NCBI GenBank assembly: GCA_922989275.2
Contig: OV277866.1
Span: forward strand, 78,094,328-78,158,327
Length of the DNA stretch: 64,000 bases
Source: Gari tellinella
Lineage: Eukaryota > Mollusca > Bivalvia > Cardiida > Psammobiidae
Direction: 5' to 3'
Part shown: positions 57,501-63,744 of the stretch, in pieces
How positions within the stretch are numbered: the stretch's first letter is position 1
Layout: each line of letters begins with the position of its first letter
Position numbers and translations under genes: made by a program
The notes under the pieces: model-generated
Told to the model about the DNA's origin: nothing
Database searches by the model: none
The model's input: only the letters and a program-made list of their open reading frames with translations

Positions 57501-60500
57501 AAATGGTTCGTTTCCTAGTAAGAACTGCTGGAATATGACAGTAAAAAGAGCAGTTAGGCGAACATTCATTTTAGAATGGAATTCTCGTACGGCTATAGAC
57601 AGATTTAGCAGGTTTAGATCTGTCCATAGTCATTTCCAGTTATGCAATCTTTGGAATTTTTCTCAAAGGTTTCCTAAGTTACTTTATTATGTAAAGTCAG
57701 TAGCACAGTTGGTAGCATATTTAGCTAGATTTGAAGATGTTTGTTATAAATGTGGCCAGAGTTGTAATGGAAATAGCTTAACTGACCATCTTCTAATTGA
57801 CTGTGCCATAGCTGCATCAGTGAGATTGAAGTTTTCACATTGCCTCATTTCTGCTCTAGGATCGCAAATCTGGAATAGACTAAGACTACTCGACAGAAAT
57901 GAGTTTGTTAATACCATTTTAGGTGTTTATCATCCAATTATTGAAGAGTCGCTGTTAAAGACAGGTAAATGTTATGATGCTTTGTTATGCATTGTATTCA
58001 AATATGCCCACTATGTACTTCGTTCAAGGGGTTAACATCTATACGGTAACTTCATTGCCGCAATATCGTCTGCTTTGAAAGTAAAACCTTAATACAAGGA
58101 TCAAACCGCTTGGCACAGATCAGACGCCGTGTTACGTGACGTCTGATCTTAATGCAAACTGGTGGGAAATACATGGGTAGTCGCTTTCGGCTTTTCTCAA
58201 TTAGTGAGCTATACTTGAACAGGATATGTGTACATTTATTTGATCTATTTTGAAATAGCATATACGTCTTCGCTGTTATCATCATTGACATATTCATGTT
58301 TTTCTTCATTTTTGTCATCATCTTCAACATCATCAGCTTCATCATCATCATCGTTATCATCATCTTCAGTCACTTGTCAATTCTAATTTGTCATATTTGT
58401 TTTGTATAATTTACATTTGTCATACAGTTCTGCATTGAATTTATTTGTTTGTCACATGATATGTATTATGAAATCTTCATATTTGGAGGAAATAAAGATA
58501 TATATATATATACTCTACACATGGCGGCGGTGGCGTAATAATCTCCTATTGAGTCCAATATAGACGTAATAGTGGCCATGAAAAAACCAACCAGACAACT
58601 CACGCTAAACAGTGGTGATCCAAACTGGCCTGAAAGGTTATAGAAATGAATATATAAGAGCAACGTGTTGCGGTGTTCAACAGTTGAGAAAACGTTATAT
58701 TCTTTCCCACATACCACGTTTCAAACGCGTTTTAAACGCGTTATGCGTTTACATGTGCATATAAACGCGTTCTCTCCGTTTATAAACGCAAGGGAGATAA
58801 TCCATGTCGGTCAAGTTTTCCCATTCAGAACTTATTCCTTATTTCAGCAAAAATAGCGTTTATCCGTCTTTTATATATCTGAGCTAATTTTGATCAATGT
58901 ACAGTAGATACTTGTTGTTATACATTGTTAAGGCACACTATCTATATATATATTTTTTAAAAAAACCAACGTGTTCAGCCTCATTTCGTTCACTTAAACG
59001 TGTTATACAACTTGTGTCAACCTAAAATCCCTCAGATGTTAAGCTGCGGAATATGTGTCATCTGCTTTACCTTTCGCAATTTAAAATCCTTTTGTGATTT
59101 ATTAATCAAAATTTCTGCGGTGTAAGATCTTGGGCATAAACGGGAAGAATGGCATTATTTGAGATTTTAAATTCTACACGTACCTTCTGCAAAATAAATC
59201 CATATAGCCTTTAAATCACACACTGGATTCTAACTTTCTAAAGGTACCCATTTTAGATAGCCAGAAGTGCCGATGGACTGTCATGAGCAACTTCCTGTCA
59301 TAAAATCCCTACTAAGGCTGGTATTAAACGGTAGTTTGCGCAATACAGCCTCCCCGCTGAGATTTCCTCGCTCTATCTCAGTAAAACAGTATTTATTTGA
59401 TCTTGACTAACTGCATAATAAGTGATGCAATTTAGACCGGTTCATAGCAGGGAGGAGATTTTCGAACCGTGTCATTGATTGGAGCCATCTCAGACGCCGA
59501 GTTACTAATCACTTAATCTGAACCAATGCTTGGATCCATATCATAGACCGAGTTACTCAGTTTGTGGTCTGCGTCAATGATTCGATCCAGATCAGACGCC
59601 GATTTACTAAGCATGACTGGATGTTATTATTGGTGACTGAATACCTTTCGGGGTTTTTCATTCGTATAATTGATCGGTCTCGATAATAAGAAATGTATGC
59701 CGATTGAAACGCATTTATGAACGCATAATCCGCGTATAAACGCAAAGTCCACTTAGAAACGCTTTATCGTTTATTTTGCGTATCGTTTGCGCACGGGTAA
59801 GCATAAACGGGAAAGAATAACAGTTTCTCCACTGTACTAGTCTTGTAAAAAGTACAGTGGGGAAGACGTGTCTATTCCGTTAATGTTATTTTATGCCTTT
59901 ACTTTATTTATACATTAACAAACCTACTTCCACTGTCATGAATATGGCCATAAGAAACATTTTACAAAGTGTAGCAGATGGTAACTGAAATCAGGCTTAA
60001 CCCTTTCCCCAATAGAAGCGCCTTTTAGCGGATATAATTTATTCATCCGCTGAAAAAAGTAGTTCCAATTTAATCAGTATTGAATAAGTATTATGGGGAA
60101 TATTTTCTATATTATAGCACACGATAGCTTAAAGCAGGCTTAAAGTAAAGCAGAATGCGCCCTAAGGCGCATTCTGCTTTACTTTCAACCTGCTTTAAGT
60201 AGTCACCTATCTTAAGTACTAGAAATAGGATATCGGGTAAAGGGTTAAAGTAAAGCAGAACGTGTTTAAAGACACAGTCTGCTTTACTTTCAACAAGCTT
60301 TATGTGGCTACCTATCTTCGGTACTGGAAACAGGCGTTGGGGTAATGCGTTAAGCGAAACTGAACACACATTTAATGCAAACAAATGTAGAAAATGACTG
60401 TTCCTTAAAAACATTGTCGATCCATTTGAATGTGATATACAAACAGTTTGGAGCCTGATCAGACGCCGGGTTATCCGGCCTGATCTGGCTCCAGACGGTT

Positions 60501-63155
60501 AGCGCCAAGAGACGCATCTATGAGAAAATAAGCGGGCTAACCAACTTAACCATAGACAGGCCCGTAGGAACAAGGGGGGGGGGGGTGCCCCCCCCCCCTC
60601 CCCAATCCAATTTTGCTTCCTACGGGCCTGCTAGAGACGGGTAAATGCATATTTTACAACAGTATAGCTATGAAAAGTTCTCTTGTCCGATACTAACGAT
60701 GTAGACCTAGATCAGACTGTTCAGTTTCAAGGGTCAGTGAGTATTAATATATCATATTCAGCAATGCAACACGTTAAGTACGCAGTATATTTTCTATATT
60801 TGCAACTGCGTAGATTATATTGAAGTCATCGTTTTAATGTTTTACTGCCAAATAATCGTCTGCTGAAAACTTGTCGTCTGAAAGTTGCAGCCAAATTCAT
60901 TTTGTAAAAAGGTTTTGAATGAAAAAACATTGATACGCGGCGTCTGAACTGGATCCAAAATGTTTGCAAACAAAGACGATTGCGCCATTGGCTGTGAAAG
61001 CGTTAATACTGACCATACCTGGGTAAGGAACATAAAACCAGTCTGACTTAGCGAGAGTGTCCGCCCGGGCGTCCGTCCGAGATTTGTAGCCTATAGCCGT
61101 CTTGTCATTCGTGAAGACACCACAATACGTCAGAATACCACAGAATGCCCAGCCAATCAGAATAGAGATTAAAATCTGACAAAGAAAAAGATAAATTTGA
61201 ATTCCTGAAACACGTTGATAACGTAGAGCTGTTTCGATGCAATCATAGGACCATAAACTGGGACCAAGTCCCTGGGTTATGAACCATTTGGGTTGAGTCT
61301 GATATCGTTCTCAAGCATTTAATTGGTACGAATTTAGTTTTTAAACCTTGAACCAAGGGGTTATATTTACTTAGCCATATCTATAACCATTTGTTTACCG
61401 CCACTGCAAAGGGGCCAGTAGTTCCAAAGATCACTCTAAGGTCTCTAGTAGTCCAGAAACGTGTCGCGAAATGTCTACTTAAGCAAAACTACTTTTGCAG
61501 TGTAAAAATGAATTGCTGAATGGTATGATACATGTACGGTAATATTACATTCATAGTCTTTATTTTTTGTAAGATCGCAGTTAAGTTTACATACAGCAAA
61601 TACTTGATGCAGTGGGAAGCGTATGACTCGGAATCCTTTCTTTCTCGTCCACACAGGAATTGGCATCGGGAGATGACCAAGATAAAGCGATAATATCACA
61701 CCAATTGCCCAGGTCCTGAAGAAATACAAACTATGGAGTATGGATGTAATTGAAAATGTTTTCAAGAAAGGTTCTAGTCAGACATTGATAGTCCGTTCTT
61801 CAGAGGAGAAAAAACAACTCTTTCTCAATAAATGCGAGTATGCCTAAACAAATATGCCCTGCTGCAAACAGTTTCGAACCTGTCATCAAAATTAGAAATA
61901 TGCTGTGGGGTAATTAGGTTATTTGTCTTCCTTGTATAGGGTAATGGGTTAATCGTCTTCGTTGTTCCACTGTCGCTTGGTTTTCTTTGGAATATAAAAT
62001 ACAGAAAGCGGAACGGAACATTTCATGATCTAAACCCTTTATCGCATAGCCGGTTTCTAGTTTTGAGCCAGGATACCACTTAAAGCAGGTTGAAAGTAAA
62101 GAAGTAATACCGAATACACATAAATTCGCATTCTGCTTTCCTTCAATAGGCCGACCCTAAGCTACAAGTCTGCAAGGATATAGAGCATATTTCTTAACCC
62201 CTTCACTGCCTTACCCCGAGTACACAAGTAATTCGAAAACAGTTTGGATCCTGATCAGACGCCGCGTAACGCGGCGTCTGATCAGGATACAAACTGTTTT
62301 ACACTCATTTCAATATTTCATAAGTCAAAATAACTAAATATTTAATTTTAGAAATAAAAGCAGACGAAAATTGTTTAAAATTGATGACGTCATGGCAGTT
62401 AAGGGGTTAAAGTACATATTAATGACTGTGTGAAGTGGAACTTCTTTTTTCAGTGCAGGAATAAATCAAAGACTTAAAAATGTATTTATTTAGTGATGGT
62501 TTAATTGTCTTTTGCTCACAGGTCCAGCGTTGTTCGGTTTTCTTTGGAATGTGCAAAAAGAAAGCAACGTGAAAGTTATCTTTAAAGACTTAACTCTAAC
62601 CTCTAATGTACTCTTTCATCACCAATATTGCATACTATTGAATTTGCAAACAGGTAGGGTCCCGATCTGACGCCGAGTAAGTCGGCGTCAGGTCTGGGTT
62701 CAAAACTGTTTGTAAACCGTATTAGTTTTTCTACAGTACAGTTTTAGATGTACCCGAAAAGAGCGAACGAGAATATTCAAATAGATGCGGATAGATATAT
62801 CAATGAACTATTATTAAGTCTTTATTCAATTACATCAAAACCTGTTTGCAGTTTTTAAGACAGGTCACCACTTAAAGAAGGTTAAAATGAGCTATTTTCT
62901 TCAGTAGAAAAATAAAATAAAGACGTGAGCATGCATATTTATGGGTTGAGTAACGTGACTTTACCATACTTACATAAAGGCTATTCCCCAGTTAGACTGC
63001 GCATACGTCATAGCGGGTTTGACGAGGTATAGTCCAATCAGAAGTATTGTTGGAACGATAGTCACGGGACCTATAAACCTCATCATCATCCCGATAAGGC
63101 CCGTGGCCCCTGCCAGACAATGCAAGATACCCACGAGAATTAATGGCCCCATCAT
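45354..63155 (-). CDS. SLC23-family nucleobase/ascorbate transporter, 3' part (7 coding exons)
   Basis: Exons in transcript order: 62974-63155, 61595-61715, 61019-61175, 51469-51722, 49914-50187, 47419-47514, 45354-45532 (stop TGA). All have GT-AG borders and consistent phases, giving about 420 residues; the N-terminal third is beyond the right edge. Family marks are GATGLIGMMMRFIGPVTIVP, NWGIAF, the RKKGF and RTDARAD loops, the NAT signature N-x-G-x4-T (NIGAIGMT), the GMLAKVMAIFISIPYPVLGG membrane segment, FLDNTVPGT and a cytosolic tail with YIPFCP. SLC23 proteins are multi-span plasma-membrane transporters for ascorbate (with Na+) or nucleobases; which substrate is not decided here. Introns hold a LINE, a Penelope-like fragment, a SINE and many MITEs. 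The LINE at 52857-58511 is flanked by a duplicated piece of exon 51469-51722, so this copy may be mis-spliced. Confidence 0.9.
45533..46007. other. SLC23 intron with unassigned repeat-like sequence
   Basis: Includes GGACGGACGGACATCGCC and CCCGTTTGAAGACGGGCATT near 45900-45955, a style seen in dispersed molluscan repeats. Open frames here look accidental. Confidence 0.35.
46008..46260. mobile_element. Core-1 MITE, family A, degenerate
   Basis: TACAGTGGTGAATACACCAT start, core with several mismatches near 46129-46190, weak right end. Confidence 0.55.
46373..46595. mobile_element. TTAA-type MITE (family E), intact
   Basis: TTAACCCATTTGTGCCCAGT to GGGCACAAATGGGTTAA with a perfect core-1-variant stem at 46496-46556. 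Confidence 0.85.
46800..47130. repeat. Repeat-like segment beginning ATACCCTCGCACAGC
   Basis: TGTCTGTTTGTCTGTCTGTC run and text-like degenerate sequence resembling the interior of pearl-like elements, but without their ends. Low confidence. Confidence 0.3.
47131..47371. mobile_element. Core-1 MITE, family A, left end lost
   Basis: Right terminus AACGTTTTCTCCACTGTA intact; left begins at TTTCTCAATAAACGCG. It ends 48 bp from the SLC23 exon 47419-47514. Confidence 0.75.
47419..47514 (-). CDS. SLC23 short exon with FLDNTVPGT
   Basis: Between ATTACAG and GTACGT. Encodes YRRVDQVLSMFAGNPNFVGC and FLACFLDNTVP. Phase matches both neighbours; the FLDNT-x-PGT motif is characteristic of SLC23. Confidence 0.9.
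48032..48281. mobile_element. Core-1 MITE, family A, intact
   Basis: TACAGTGGAGAAAACGTTAT to ACGTTTTCTCCATTGTA; core at about 48153-48218. Confidence 0.83.
48566..48905 (-). mobile_element. tRNA-derived SINE-like element with (ATT)n tail
   Basis: On the minus strand a tRNA-like 3' half (GGACTACGGTACCAGGGG, then GTGAGTTCGATCCC, a Pol III B box) lies near 48845-48895. It is followed by a body containing GTCCTTGAGCAAGACATG and ends in repeated ATT near 48570. No convincing A box is visible, so it may be 5'-damaged. Confidence 0.55.
49596..49832. mobile_element. Core-1 MITE, family A
   Basis: TACAGTGGAGAAGACGTATT to AACGTTTTCTCTATTGTA; core at about 49707-49769. Ends 82 bp from SLC23 exon 49914-50187. 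A degenerate relative lies at about 49108-49250. Confidence 0.78.
49914..50187 (-). CDS. SLC23 exon (two to three membrane segments)
   Basis: Acceptor CTCTAG, donor ACAG-GTACAT. Encodes VASRRVFITMSLMYIVFGML, AKVMAIFISIPYPVLGGSVI, VGVNLSNLRVVDLSSTRNLS and VFIGLLVPSW. Confidence 0.93.
50231..50436. mobile_element. Core-2-like MITE, family J, copy 2
   Basis: AGTAAAACCTCTCTCTATCG to AATAGAGAGGTTTTACTGTA; strong stem at 50295-50370. Begins 44 bp upstream of the SLC23 exon acceptor at 50187. Confidence 0.8.
50652..51222. repeat. Inverted repeats of about 120 bp flanking the GIY-YIG fragment
   Basis: 50652-50783 and 51099-51222 are inverted copies: both include AGAGCAATAGGTTTTTTTCC, ATTTTCGGAGATGTCACATC and ATGACCGGTGAGTGGTCACG on opposite strands. 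A 6-base insert (TATATA-like) and small changes separate them. Penelope-like elements often carry such pLTR copies in inverted order. Confidence 0.88.
50756..51226 (-). pseudogene. Penelope-like element fragment: GIY-YIG endonuclease
   Basis: 156-codon frame containing KKCGVIYQIQCEDCENDYVG, ETARQLDTRVKEHI, SAIREHCEATGHKI and LNRNEGLKLLRVYDGLL. These match the GIY-YIG endonuclease that follows the reverse transcriptase in Penelope-like elements: VIYQIxC near GIY, DYVGET, and R and E in ARQLDTRVKEH. No reverse transcriptase precedes it, so this is a 5'-truncated remnant. It lies in the SLC23 intron between exons 50187 and 51469, on the same strand. Confidence 0.75.
51469..51722 (-). CDS. SLC23 exon with NAT signature motif
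   Basis: 84 codons. Encodes QFGSPLFSVSCLVGFFMATI, SILDSIGDYYATAAMC, the loop GIAIEGLCSALSGIMGCGHA and the signature NIGAIGMT. Acceptor CTTTCAG, donor AAG-GTACCA. The residue before the signature Asn is Gly, where characterised members usually have Pro, Gln or Glu. The first 118 bp of the exon are also present at 58512-58629. Confidence 0.93.
51605..52856. repeat. 1.25 kb direct repeat, left copy (LINE target duplication)
   Basis: Matches 58512-59761 from the shared start ACTCTACACATGG to the shared end GAAACG. By eye I see only a TA-dinucleotide length difference (near 51966) and one substitution (near 52567, A versus C). The LINE begins at the next base. The segment contains part of an SLC23 exon and most of a large MITE-like element. 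Confidence 0.93.
52962..54485 (+). CDS. LINE ORF1 protein (coiled-coil RNA-binding type)
   Basis: 507 codons from a TTG at 52962. The frame is open upstream to the element edge (ETKLQEIFNRYGKSDF), so the true N-terminus is unresolved and no start can be recommended. Residues about 78-215 form a long coiled coil (heptads in VKQENKRLSATLSKEITAIK and onward), followed by a Ser/Gln-rich disordered stretch. A compact C-terminal domain (about 400-490, KTKRFYVGRFKPGITVECIK to KCRPWYSKNSY) looks RRM-like. No zinc knuckle is visible. LINE ORF1 proteins bind the element RNA as nucleic-acid chaperones; that role is inferred from position and architecture. Confidence 0.75.
   Translation: MFDEVRSLTEYPYPAKTEMKRRICRRKGESVPYKLAADIYNLVNVLDGGPFEELRDLLNVPKANSLRSDINSSMCGTQKNASNIDILSSTIADIQADLIRVKQENKRLSATLSKEITAIKSNISEMRKEAEQNIQNVRDMINDNTQTLNRISDEKSSGITRLKSDIKLVRAELVSNSDEIERSLRSSHDKIDSQSKNMEKRLNRIEQRVKEKLDTLNSQQYSSPNAKQKDSAIKGTRFAPSELHPGDSGNSRRNSSDIQGSSQSSGVTVPVVKETESSQGEGFKAQPIGDIQPSGSKQLYHKMTENGPRFVRENDQPKQKASYSDVTKNSRQSETTQTHRTDRVTQRDSGISAPRSDNQSIPTILTPVSNTNNDKNLHGSTDPSVLQSDFDDFIKHVRKKTKRFYVGRFKPGITVECIKHYIEGNGGPKVDRINLFRPRNGFDVFLRVSVEVENCSVLTDPYFWPDNIKCRPWYSKNSYSKHVRTSNTGESRDGYQPHRRNEQSSIS
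54536..55030 (+). CDS. LINE ORF2, N-terminal endonuclease part (before frameshift)
   Basis: Begins near LNLCTWNASGLMSSAF and continues GISEHWLF and VGKGGVAIIWHK, the first half of an APE/exo-endo-phosphatase domain that nicks target DNA. It ends at TAG (55028) two bases before the GDFN motif, which is in the next frame. Loss of one base just before that point accounts for the break. Confidence 0.85.
   Translation: MKTIFVVLCLYYLMQCLNLCTWNASGLMSSAFYLSNLLLEKDIHICGISEHWLFSHDLHFLNSIQIDYNGFGKSDATLSLPSNRRVGKGGVAIIWHKRFNDLVTPLDIDNDRITGVQVQLSKVNFMYVFQVYLPCTNHPTQYYRDLMCILHDIVNAYADKKVEL
55033..58035 (+). CDS. LINE ORF2, endonuclease C-terminus and reverse transcriptase
   Basis: 1000 codons. Starts at MGDFNTNLNG (APE motif); IDHVLLS at 60-66 and SSHRPI at 87-92 complete the endonuclease. 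The RT palm motifs are KNYRAITLSSSILKLYE, FLDARQAFD (478-486), GTRQGG (from about 536) and VADD (579-582); HLG follows at 651-653. A Cys/His cluster near the end (CYKCGQSCNGNSLTDHLLIDC pattern, C-x2-C...H-x4-C) is a zinc knuckle common in this LINE type. All catalytic residues I can see are present; only the frameshift before the start prevents a continuous ORF2. Confidence 0.9.
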   Translation: MGDFNTNLNGKSFYRQNDTRSRELIAFMDTNNLFAIDLLHTCTGAHSSFVSYDGKHESLIDHVLLSCESMDLVNSCTVVDDNCLNVSSHRPIVFSLQIPQNSNCKNETVFQPIKWNAANDSDIINYSNILSQSLLCELNLNTLDVSHESVDMLYSCIVKCTSIASEAYLPYKCYRPYLKPYWNQSLKDLHALMRLKRSEWVADGKPHSGVSLSFLNYKSAKCEFRRCHRNTVSEYLREMNDEIDRAAGVDCGLFWRLFNARKNDKILRTGCEIKFDGVTVRDSENMAFAWGKYFSELYSDTENACYDNEFFDQVTSTMNNLKHTRFVVNDKIINCDTLNGLVMKLKRNKMCGVDAIYNEHLIYGGNIMVEYITTLYNMMFKLSYVPIDLKRGVIVTLHKGGGKPKNDPKNYRAITLSSSILKLYESVLLNRLKADMNMNVHGLQGGFQQNKSCIMTSFMLREAVSYSFENDSTMYACFLDARQAFDRVWHDGLFYKLHMYGVPLPLLSNVIEMHTDMSSCVLHKGYKSGWFPIKQGTRQGGVWSPFLYICFINELIVKLEQLDVGFSIGKDNSFCAPTVADDMLLLSLSKRSLQLMLNECYRYSCLWRYQYNSNKCGILMFNSRKHRQRHDNETSFFLGTDLLPTVQNYRHLGILLDGNSKSQYIVKDCCNKLRGTFFSLTNYGLGDNGLQPSSCKRIYNAVVLPKALYGCECWPQLSKTDLLTIERAHRLCLKYIQGLNPRTSTDCVISMLDCLPIELEIERRKLILFGQLCRLDDECAIKSMFLFRLSSYLLNKVHIGFMPDIDSILTRYGLKQFMLTYVSNGSFPSKNCWNMTVKRAVRRTFILEWNSRTAIDRFSRFRSVHSHFQLCNLWNFSQRFPKLLYYVKSVAQLVAYLARFEDVCYKCGQSCNGNSLTDHLLIDCAIAASVRLKFSHCLISALGSQIWNRLRLLDRNEFVNTILGVYHPIIEESLLKTGKCYDALLCIVFKYAHYVLRSRG
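58036..58511 (+). other. LINE 3'UTR carrying a degenerate core-1 palindrome
   Basis: Contains, at about 58075-58165, ATCAGACGCC and GACGTCTGATC arms of the MITE core 1, then an ATC/ATT-rich stretch (58260-58370) and the terminal AATAAAG(AT)n. Confidence 0.7.
58512..58629 (-). pseudogene. Truncated duplicate of the SLC23 NAT-signature exon
   Basis: Identical to 51605-51722 with its own intact acceptor, but cut after AAMCRV by the 3' end of the LINE. It lacks the signature motif and a native donor. In transcript order it comes before the intact exon. Use of its acceptor would read into antisense LINE sequence and reach a stop within a few codons. Confidence 0.9.
58512..59761. repeat. 1.25 kb direct repeat, right copy
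   Basis: Second copy of 51605-52856, starting directly after the LINE's AATAAAG(AT)n tail. Its right flank (59762-59836) supplies the missing right end of the large MITE-like element begun at 51772, so the pre-insertion site can be inferred. Confidence 0.93.
59997..60350. mobile_element. TTAA-type MITE with core 2 (family B) and adjoining partial copy
   Basis: TTAACCCTTTCCCCAATAG (59997) to GGGTAAAGGGTTAA (60248); a second half-copy with AAAGTAAAGCAGAACGTG follows to about 60350. Confidence 0.78.
60530..60635. repeat. Inverted-repeat element with CAGGCCCGTAGGAA ends and poly-G/poly-C arms
   Basis: CAGGCCCGTAGGAACAAGG, a long G run, a C run, then TTGCTTCCTACGGGCCTG. The same TTGCTTCCTACGGGCCTG end occurs at 44845-44862, so this is probably a heavily deleted copy of that family. 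Confidence 0.6.
61019..61175 (-). CDS. SLC23 exon with RTDAR loop
   Basis: Acceptor TTGTCAG, donor GTATGG. Encodes ILISILIGWAFCGILTYCG, then YKSRTDARADTLAKSDWFY and VPYPG. Leaves one base for the Gly codon completed at 51722 (or at the duplicate copy, 58629). Confidence 0.92.
61595..61715 (-). CDS. SLC23 exon
   Basis: Acceptor TTCTTCAG chosen over an upstream CATAG because it keeps the spacing between NWGIAF and the next helix that I recall from vertebrate SLC23. Encodes TWAIGVILSLYLGHLPMPIP and VWTRKKGFRVIRFPLHQVFA. Donor GTATGT. Confidence 0.88.
62194..62410. mobile_element. TTAA-type MITE with core 1 (family D)
   Basis: TTAACCCCTTCACTGCCTTA to GGCAGTTAAGGGGTTAA; core 1 at about 62238-62300, TGACGTCA near its right end. 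Confidence 0.83.
62974..63155 (-). CDS. SLC23 exon (membrane segments near TM3-4)
   Basis: Acceptor TTTACAG, donor GTAAGT. Encodes MMGPLILVGILHCLAGATG, LIGMMMRFIGPVTIVPTI and NWGIAF. Ends with two bases of a Met codon completed at 61715. Confidence 0.92.
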
Positions 63156-63744
63156 CTGTAAATTGTTATTTTTATGAGTGACATGTTATTCATATGAGTA
63201 TAGGCTGGTTTTTATTCAACTGGCAGGGCGGAGCTAACCTTTGGCAAAGATAAACTAATTTACTTTGATTTTAGGGTTGGTAGGTATAGTTCCCTATTAT
63301 ATCGTTATTGTCCGATACTACTAACTTGAAGGGACACAATTTATGCGTGCACCAATATCCACGTGCAATTGATATATACCACAGTGTGCGGACTCATACT
63401 GTACCCTCACCGGAAGTCGGTAGCTATTAGGGATACAGTTTCGCCAATTAGGCATACAGACGTGTTATTGTGTTGCTTATCGCAGCTAAAACAACTGGAT
63501 CATTTCTCTTTTACAAGGAAATGTAAGTTACTTTGCATTATATTAGATCTAACAATGGTATTCGGGATTAGTCGAGTGTCAAGTATAAATATAACGGCGA
63601 ACACGTTTTACTTCTTAAAAACATACCAAACTTTGGGTCGCTCCTCATCACTTCTAGAAAAACTGAGGTATTTTAGAGATTTTCCCACAATCTGGGACAA
63701 TAATGCAAATTTTGAAACGGCTAATCGCCGAATTTACCATTTTT
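63156..63744. other. SLC23 intron, no exon seen
   Basis: A 153-codon plus-strand frame (63363-63824) runs into the Tc1-like MITE and has no recognisable motif; I treat it as chance. The next upstream SLC23 exon was not found here. Confidence 0.45.

Larger units (their letters stand above)
52857..58511 (+). mobile_element. APE-type non-LTR retrotransposon, nearly full length
   Basis: Boundaries are set by the two direct repeats. It carries ORF1 (to 54485), ORF2 with an apurinic endonuclease and reverse transcriptase (54536-58035, one frameshift), a 3'UTR and the tail AATAAAG(AT)n. ORF1 is open back to the left boundary without an obvious ATG, so the copy may be slightly 5'-truncated. Its orientation is antisense to the host SLC23 gene. 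Near-identity of the flanking repeats indicates a recent insertion. Confidence 0.92.
51772..59836. mobile_element. Large MITE-like element of the ACAGTGGAGAA family, split by the LINE
   Basis: Left terminus AACAGTTGAGAAAACGTTAT at 51772; right terminus TTTCTCCACTGTA ending at 59836. Without the LINE and one repeat copy it would be about 1.16 kb. The interior has many AAACGCG and TATAAACGC motifs and no coding frame that I recognise. Confidence 0.65.

Noticed and set aside
58052..58363. Met/Lys-rich minus-strand frame
   Set aside because: Low-complexity ATC/CAT run in the LINE 3'UTR.
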